From assembly GCA_964533705.1 (NCBI GenBank), contig CAZHMN010000075.1:1-14955 (forward strand): a DNA stretch of 14,955 bases, given 5' to 3'. Both the position numbers and the translations under genes were made by a program. This document shows, one piece after another, positions 12,039 through 14,955 of the stretch. Source of the DNA: CAZHMN01 sp964533705 (lineage in GTDB: Bacteria > Electryoneota > B3-LCP). A model generated the notes under the pieces. That model was not told the DNA's origin and ran no database searches. It saw only the letters and a list, made by a program, of their open reading frames with translations. The first letter of the stretch is position 1. Every line of letters begins with the position of its first letter.

Positions 12039-12596
12039 TTAAGCCTCACCTTCCCCTGAGGCTTTCTTCTTTTCGATGATGGCTTGCAGGACGGCGAGGA
12101 AGGAACGCACCACTTCGTTCAAGGTGAAAACCAGGTTGGATAAGGGAGCTTGTACGGATGTGAGAATTTGAGCCAGAAGCACTTCTCGGGACGGGATATT
12201 CTTGAGTGACTCGATTTTATCGGCACCGACGAAACTGTTTTCCAGTATTCCCGCTTTTATCACAGGCGTCTGCTTCTCCTTGTCCTTGACGAACTCGGTG
12301 AGTAGGCGTATCGGCATTACTGGATCATCAAATGAAATCGCCAGAGCCGTCGGGCCTTCCAGGTAGGGGATCAAGTCATCATAGCCCATATCCCGGCAGG
12401 CGAGGCGAATCAGGGTGTTCTTCTCCACCCGGTAAACGACCTGTTGTTTGCGGAATTTACTGCGCAGTTCATTGGCATCTTCCACGTTAATGCCGGTGAA
12501 ATCAGCCAGATAAAGGCCGTTGGCCTTTTTAAATAGATCGGTCAACTCTTTGACGGTTTCTATTTTTTGGGATGTCGGATGAGGTTCGTATTCCAT
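12039..12596 (-). CDS. rplJ: 50S ribosomal protein L10 (uL10)
   Basis: L10 anchors the L7/L12 dimers to the 23S rRNA GTPase-associated centre. The 185-residue product begins MEYEPHPTSQKIETVKELTD and contains the L10 core: KANGLYLADFTGINVEDANELR, then YRVEKNTLIRLA, then GPTALAISFDDP. The C-terminal helix that carries L7/L12 dimers ends in KKKASGEGEA. It is a little longer than E. coli L10 (165) at both ends. The ATG at 12596 has no clear Shine-Dalgarno sequence and lies 23 bases after the rplA stop, so coupling to rplA translation is plausible. The usual autoregulatory L10 leader upstream of rplJ would not fit in this gap unless it is embedded in the rplA 3' end. The start is the first sensible ATG, with moderate certainty. 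Confidence 0.96.
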   Translation of the reverse strand: MEYEPHPTSQKIETVKELTDLFKKANGLYLADFTGINVEDANELRSKFRKQQVVYRVEKNTLIRLACRDMGYDDLIPYLEGPTALAISFDDPVMPIRLLTEFVKDKEKQTPVIKAGILENSFVGADKIESLKNIPSREVLLAQILTSVQAPLSNLVFTLNEVVRSFLAVLQAIIEKKKASGEGEA

Positions 12597-12619
12597 CAGA
12601 TACTCGCGCCAATCTAATC

Positions 12620-13321
12620 CTACTTCAATGAATTCAATAAGGATTGTCTGTTAACTTTGATTCCGGGTCCTTGCGTTGCGGACAGGGTTATACTCTTCAG
12701 ATATTGACCCTTTGCCGCGGCCGGCTTCATCCGCAAGACGACACGGATGAATTCCAGCAGATTTTCCTTCAGTTTCGGTAGATCAAACGAAGATTTGCCA
12801 ATAATCGCATGGAGGATGCCAAACTTGTCCGTCCGGAAATCAATACGGCCGCCCTTAATATCCTTAACGGCCTGACCGACCTCCATGGTAACGGTTCCGG
12901 ATTTGGGGTTGGGCATCAAGCCCCGGGGACCCAGAATACGCCCCAGTTTACCGATTTGACCCATAACGTCCGGGGTGGCGATGATGGCATCTACGTCCGT
13001 CCAGCCCCCCTGAATTTTCTCGATGTAATCTTCGAGCCCGACGTGATCGGCTCCCGCCTCTTTGGCCTCATCTTGCTTGGGGCCTTTTGCGAAGACCAGA
13101 ACGCGAGCGGTTTTCCCCGTGCCATGCGGCAGAGAGACCGTTCCCCGAATCATCTGGTCAGCGTGGCGGGGATCCACTCCAAGATTGACGGCGACTTCGA
13201 CGGCCTCGTCAAACTTGGCGTTGGCGGTTTCCTTCACTTTAGCAAGCGCTTCATCAAGTTCGTACTCGGTAAAGCGATCCACCTTGCTCTTAAGATCTAA
13301 ATATCGGCGGCTGTGTTTCAT
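12620..13321 (-). CDS. rplA: 50S ribosomal protein L1 (uL1)
   Basis: L1 forms the mobile stalk at the ribosomal E site and helps release deacylated tRNA. In many bacteria it also represses its own operon. The 233-residue product (E. coli L1 has 234) starts MKHSRRYLDLKSKVDR and holds the conserved domain II segment GKLGRILGPRGLMPNPKSGT. It also holds the rRNA-binding GRIDFRTDKFGILHAIIGK. It starts with ATG at 13321, 23 bases after the rplK stop, with only a weak GGGAT-type site upstream. The stop is TAG at 12620-12622. It is translated with rplK as a pair, as in nearly all bacteria. Confidence 0.98.
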   Translation of the reverse strand: MKHSRRYLDLKSKVDRFTEYELDEALAKVKETANAKFDEAVEVAVNLGVDPRHADQMIRGTVSLPHGTGKTARVLVFAKGPKQDEAKEAGADHVGLEDYIEKIQGGWTDVDAIIATPDVMGQIGKLGRILGPRGLMPNPKSGTVTMEVGQAVKDIKGGRIDFRTDKFGILHAIIGKSSFDLPKLKENLLEFIRVVLRMKPAAAKGQYLKSITLSATQGPGIKVNRQSLLNSLK

Positions 13322-13344
13322 ATTGGTTATTGATCCCAGAAAAA

Positions 13345-13770
13345 TCAGTCTGCTACCTTCACTCCCATGCTTCTGGCGGTGCCGGCGATGATCCTCATGG
13401 CCTCGTCCACGGTATGCGCGTTCAAGTCCGGCATTTTCATCTCGGCGATTTCCTTAAGCTGGTTCTTCGTAATTGTGGCGACTTTGTTGCGGTTGGGTTC
13501 TCCAGATCCCTTGTCCAATTTCAGCGTTTTCTTGATTAGAGTTGACGCCGGCGGTGTTTTGGTGATAAAGGAGAAGGAGCGATCGTGATATACCGTAATT
13601 AAAACGGGAATAATATAGCCGACCTTATCCTGGGTGCGAGAGTTAAACGCCTTGCAGAACTCCATGATATTGACGCCCCTTTGCGAGAGGGCCGGGCCCA
13701 CGGGCGGCGACGGATTGGCCTGCCCGCCGGGTATATGCAACTTAATCGTGCCGAGAATCCTCTTAGCCAT
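13345..13770 (-). CDS. rplK: 50S ribosomal protein L11 (uL11)
   Basis: L11 binds 23S rRNA helices 43-44 in the GTPase-associated centre and is the thiostrepton co-target and the trigger region for RelA-type sensing. The 141-residue product has the N-terminal proline-rich segment GGQANPSPPVGPALSQRGVN (residues 15-34) followed by IMEFCKAFN. The C-terminal rRNA-binding domain runs from KTPPAST to the end and includes AHTVDEAMRIIAGTARSMG. Length matches the family (142 in E. coli). The ATG at 13770 lies 26 bases after the nusG stop, with a weak GGATAG site. The stop is TGA at 13345-13347. The L1-binding leader found before rplK in some bacteria has no obvious room here. Confidence 0.98.
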   Translation of the reverse strand: MAKRILGTIKLHIPGGQANPSPPVGPALSQRGVNIMEFCKAFNSRTQDKVGYIIPVLITVYHDRSFSFITKTPPASTLIKKTLKLDKGSGEPNRNKVATITKNQLKEIAEMKMPDLNAHTVDEAMRIIAGTARSMGVKVAD

Positions 13771-13796
13771 GATCTATCCAGATTCGATTGTCAACG

Positions 13797-14339
13797 TTAT
13801 GTATTGCTTAAGTCAGTGGTTACCTGCAGGAAATCGAGTTCAACGGGGGTGGAACGCCCGAAAATGGAAACCATAACCTTCAGTTTCCGCTTTTCTAAAT
13901 TAACTTCCTTAATGAAGCCGGTAAAATCCTTAAAGGGGCCATCTATGACCTTAATGGCTTCATCAACGTGAAAGGGAACTTCCACGGATTCGGTGTCGCG
14001 AACCTGATCCACCTTACCGAGGATACGGTCAACCTCCGCGGGGCTTAAGGGGGTCGGTTCGTTGTTGGGCCCCACAAAATTGATGACGCTGGGCGTGTTC
14101 AGGATGAGGTGTTTTATCTCCTTGGTCAATTCGGCCTCGATCAGCATATAGCCCGGGAAAAAGACTCTCCTCTTGGACTTCTTTTTCCCGTTCTTCATCT
14201 CGACGACCTCTTCGGAAGGAATCAAGACGTTGGCAATTTGATCACGTATGCCGAGCCGATCGACCTCCGCGTCCAGATAGGCCTTAATTTTCTGTTCCTG
14301 TCCGGTGAATACCTGGACAGTGTACCACTTTCTATCCAC
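13797..14339 (-). CDS. nusG: Transcription elongation factor NusG (GTG start)
   Basis: NusG binds the RNA polymerase clamp, affects pausing, and links polymerase to Rho or to S10 of the trailing ribosome. The 180-residue product has the NGN domain (about 1-115), beginning KWYTVQVFTGQEQKIK with the conserved FFPGY at 60-64. The C-terminal KOW domain (about 126-178) contains VIDGPFKDFTGFIKEVN. Length is standard for plain NusG, so this is not the specialised RfaH or UpxY type. The start at 14339 is GTG: it gives the family's usual MxxKWY N-terminus and no suitable ATG lies nearby. The ribosome binding site is weak (GAAGA). It lies 79 bases after secE. The secE-nusG pairing also supports the call. 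Confidence 0.97.
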   Translation of the reverse strand: MDRKWYTVQVFTGQEQKIKAYLDAEVDRLGIRDQIANVLIPSEEVVEMKNGKKKSKRRVFFPGYMLIEAELTKEIKHLILNTPSVINFVGPNNEPTPLSPAEVDRILGKVDQVRDTESVEVPFHVDEAIKVIDGPFKDFTGFIKEVNLEKRKLKVMVSIFGRSTPVELDFLQVTTDLSNT

Positions 14340-14365
14340 GATAAGATTTTCTTCAGATAAGGATA

Positions 14366-14381
14366 GGGAATTTAAGTTCCC
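14366..14381 (-). other. Small inverted repeat in the secE-nusG gap
   Basis: The 79-base gap between secE and nusG contains GGGAA and TTCCC separated by a 6-base A/T-rich loop. On the mRNA strand the loop is followed by TTCCC then TATCC, with no T run, so it is not an intrinsic terminator. It could slightly affect access to the weak nusG start, or mean nothing. A 5-pair stem is short enough to arise by chance. Confidence 0.25.
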
Positions 14382-14418
14382 CTTACGAATTACCTCGGCA
14401 TTATTCGATTGATCTCAG

Positions 14419-14601
14419 TTACAGCACAATTTTTAAAATGCTGCTCAGGCCTGTATCCACGGTAAAGACGAAAATAGCGAGGATCAGGCTGAGTATAATG
14501 ACTATAACAGTTGAATCTTTAAGCTCTTCGCGAGTCGGCCAGCTCACCTTGGCCATCTCGACCTGAACGTCTTTTAGATAGTTGGTGATTTTCTTAAACA
14601 T
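14419..14601 (-). CDS. secE: Preprotein translocase subunit SecE
   Basis: SecE is the small clamp-like membrane subunit of the SecYEG channel. From the ATG at 14601 the protein is 60 residues, the short single-span form found outside Gammaproteobacteria. It has an N-terminal amphipathic segment (MFKKITNYLKDVQVEMAKV), the conserved WPT (21-23) and then a transmembrane helix at about 31-56. The frame also has a TTG at 14613, but ATG 14601 matches the family start and leaves 20 bases after tRNA-Trp. The Shine-Dalgarno sequence is weak. The position between tRNA-Trp and nusG is the standard one. The protein should sit in the cytoplasmic membrane. Confidence 0.96.
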   Translation of the reverse strand: MFKKITNYLKDVQVEMAKVSWPTREELKDSTVIVIILSLILAIFVFTVDTGLSSILKIVL

Positions 14602-14621
14602 CGTCCAGTCCAATCAAATTG

Positions 14622-14695
14622 CAGGCCAGGAGGGATTCGAACCCCCAACACCCGGTTTTGGAGACCGGTGCTCTAACCGTTCGAGCTACTGGCCT
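14622..14695 (-). tRNA. trnW: tRNA-Trp (anticodon CCA)
   Basis: The minus strand folds as a complete cloverleaf of 74 bases. The acceptor stem AGGCCAG (from 14695) pairs with CTGGCCT, followed by discriminator G at 14622. The D arm contains TAGCTC...GAGC. The anticodon stem CCGGT pairs with ACCGG around CTCCAAA, with anticodon CCA at 14661-14659. The T arm contains GGTTCGAATCC. An A1-U72 first pair and G73 fit the tryptophan identity set. The 3' CCA is not encoded (CAA follows), so it must be added after trimming. The tRNA lies inside the rpmG-secE transcript and must be cut out by RNase P and 3' processing enzymes. A tRNA-Trp next to secE is a conserved arrangement in many bacteria. Confidence 0.97.
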
Positions 14696-14727
14696 GGAAG
14701 CATCGTCCTCCTCGGAGTGATGACCTC

Positions 14728-14880
14728 CTACCGGGTTTCCTTGTGCATAGTGTGCGAATTGCAGAATGGGCAGTATTTTTTATATTCCACCCGGCCGGAC
14801 TGCGTTCGTCTATTTTTTGTCGTGGTATAATTACGCCGTTTACATTGACCACATGCTAAAGTAATAATTTCACGGGGCAT
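14728..14880 (-). CDS. rpmG: 50S ribosomal protein L33 (bL33), zinc-binding form
   Basis: This is a 50-codon gene. The product begins MPREIITLACGQCKRRNY, continues through TTTKNRRTQSGRVEYKKYC, and ends in CPFCNSHTMHKETR. The two pairs Cys10/Cys13 and Cys37/Cys40 form the zinc ribbon of the C+ type of L33, and NYTTTKNRR with KKYCPFC is diagnostic for the family. L33 sits on the 50S subunit near the E site. AAGG lies 7 bases before the ATG at 14880, and the TAG at 14728-14730 precedes tRNA-Trp by 32 bases. The tuf-rpmG-(trnW)-secE order is common. A C+ form implies dependence on zinc. Many genomes also carry a zinc-free copy elsewhere, which cannot be judged here. Confidence 0.96.
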   Translation of the reverse strand: MPREIITLACGQCKRRNYTTTKNRRTQSGRVEYKKYCPFCNSHTMHKETR

Positions 14881-14899
14881 ATTTCGACCTTGGTAATCT

Positions 14900-14955
14900 T
14901 TATTCCAGAATCTTGGTGACGACGCCGGCGCCGATGGTGCGGCCGCCCTCGCGAA
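14900..14955 (-). CDS. tuf: Elongation factor Tu, C-terminal fragment (cut by window edge)
   Basis: The reverse strand from 14954 reads REGGRTIGAGVVTKILE followed by TAA at 14902-14900. This is the near-universal EF-Tu C-terminus, part of the domain III barrel. The rest of the gene lies beyond the window. It is upstream of rpmG by 19 bases on the same strand. Together with the EF-Tu N-terminus at the opposite edge it shows two tuf genes flanking the rif-str block, rather than one gene. Which one is called tufA or tufB is a naming choice, so I leave it as tuf. Confidence 0.95.
   Translation of the reverse strand, partial: REGGRTIGAGVVTKILE

Noticed and set aside
14602..14613. Extension of secE to a TTG at 14613
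   Set aside because: The ATG at 14601 matches the family N-terminus and no ribosome binding site supports the TTG.

Overview
This window is a bacterial chromosomal housekeeping segment. Everything is read from the minus strand, so transcription runs from high to low coordinates. It carries the joined rif (beta) and str operons: 3' end of tuf - rpmG - tRNA-Trp - secE - nusG - rplK - rplA - rplJ - rplL - rpoB - rpoC - rpsL - rpsG - fusA - 5' end of a second tuf. I see no mobile element, CRISPR array, phage gene or accessory system. I found no previously undescribed system, and the gene content is fully explained by core transcription and translation genes.

Organism: a Gram-negative-type bacterium of moderate GC. 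The RpoB and RpoC sequences resemble the Bacteroidota/Chlorobi (FCB) assemblage and its candidate phyla, such as Marinimicrobia, Calditrichota or KSB1-like lineages. RpoC has a large insertion in the trigger loop (SI3 position) and RpoB has the SI2/beta-i9 insertion. Both are typical of Proteobacteria and FCB-type polymerases and absent from Firmicutes and Actinobacteria. The phylum call is from memory of family sequences and is only moderately confident.

Layout: the right end (14728-14955) has the last 17 codons of one tuf and then rpmG, a 50-codon gene. A tRNA-Trp(CCA) sits inside the operon, followed by secE and nusG. The middle right (11590-13770) encodes the L1 and L7/L12 stalk proteins (L11, L1, L10, L7/L12). 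A 155-base gap after rplL contains a hairpin followed by a T run, at the place where E. coli has its rplL-rpoB attenuator. The middle (3167-11434) is rpoB (TTG start, strong Shine-Dalgarno) and rpoC, the latter with a charged C-terminal tail. The left (1-3115) is rpsL, rpsG, fusA and the first 18 codons of another tuf. Gaps between genes are short, and no gene-free stretch exceeds 155 bases.

How they work together: the genes supply the catalytic RNA polymerase core, an elongation factor that also couples to translation (NusG), and a translocon subunit (SecE). They also supply the ribosomal GTPase-associated centre (L11, L10, L7/L12), the decoding and head proteins S12 and S7, and the GTPases EF-Tu and EF-G that act on them. 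The most useful second looks are the rplL-rpoB attenuator, the non-ATG starts, the short gaps that leave little room for standard ribosomal-protein autoregulatory leaders, and the fact that both ends stop about 55 bases inside tuf, which suggests the contig was broken by a tuf repeat.
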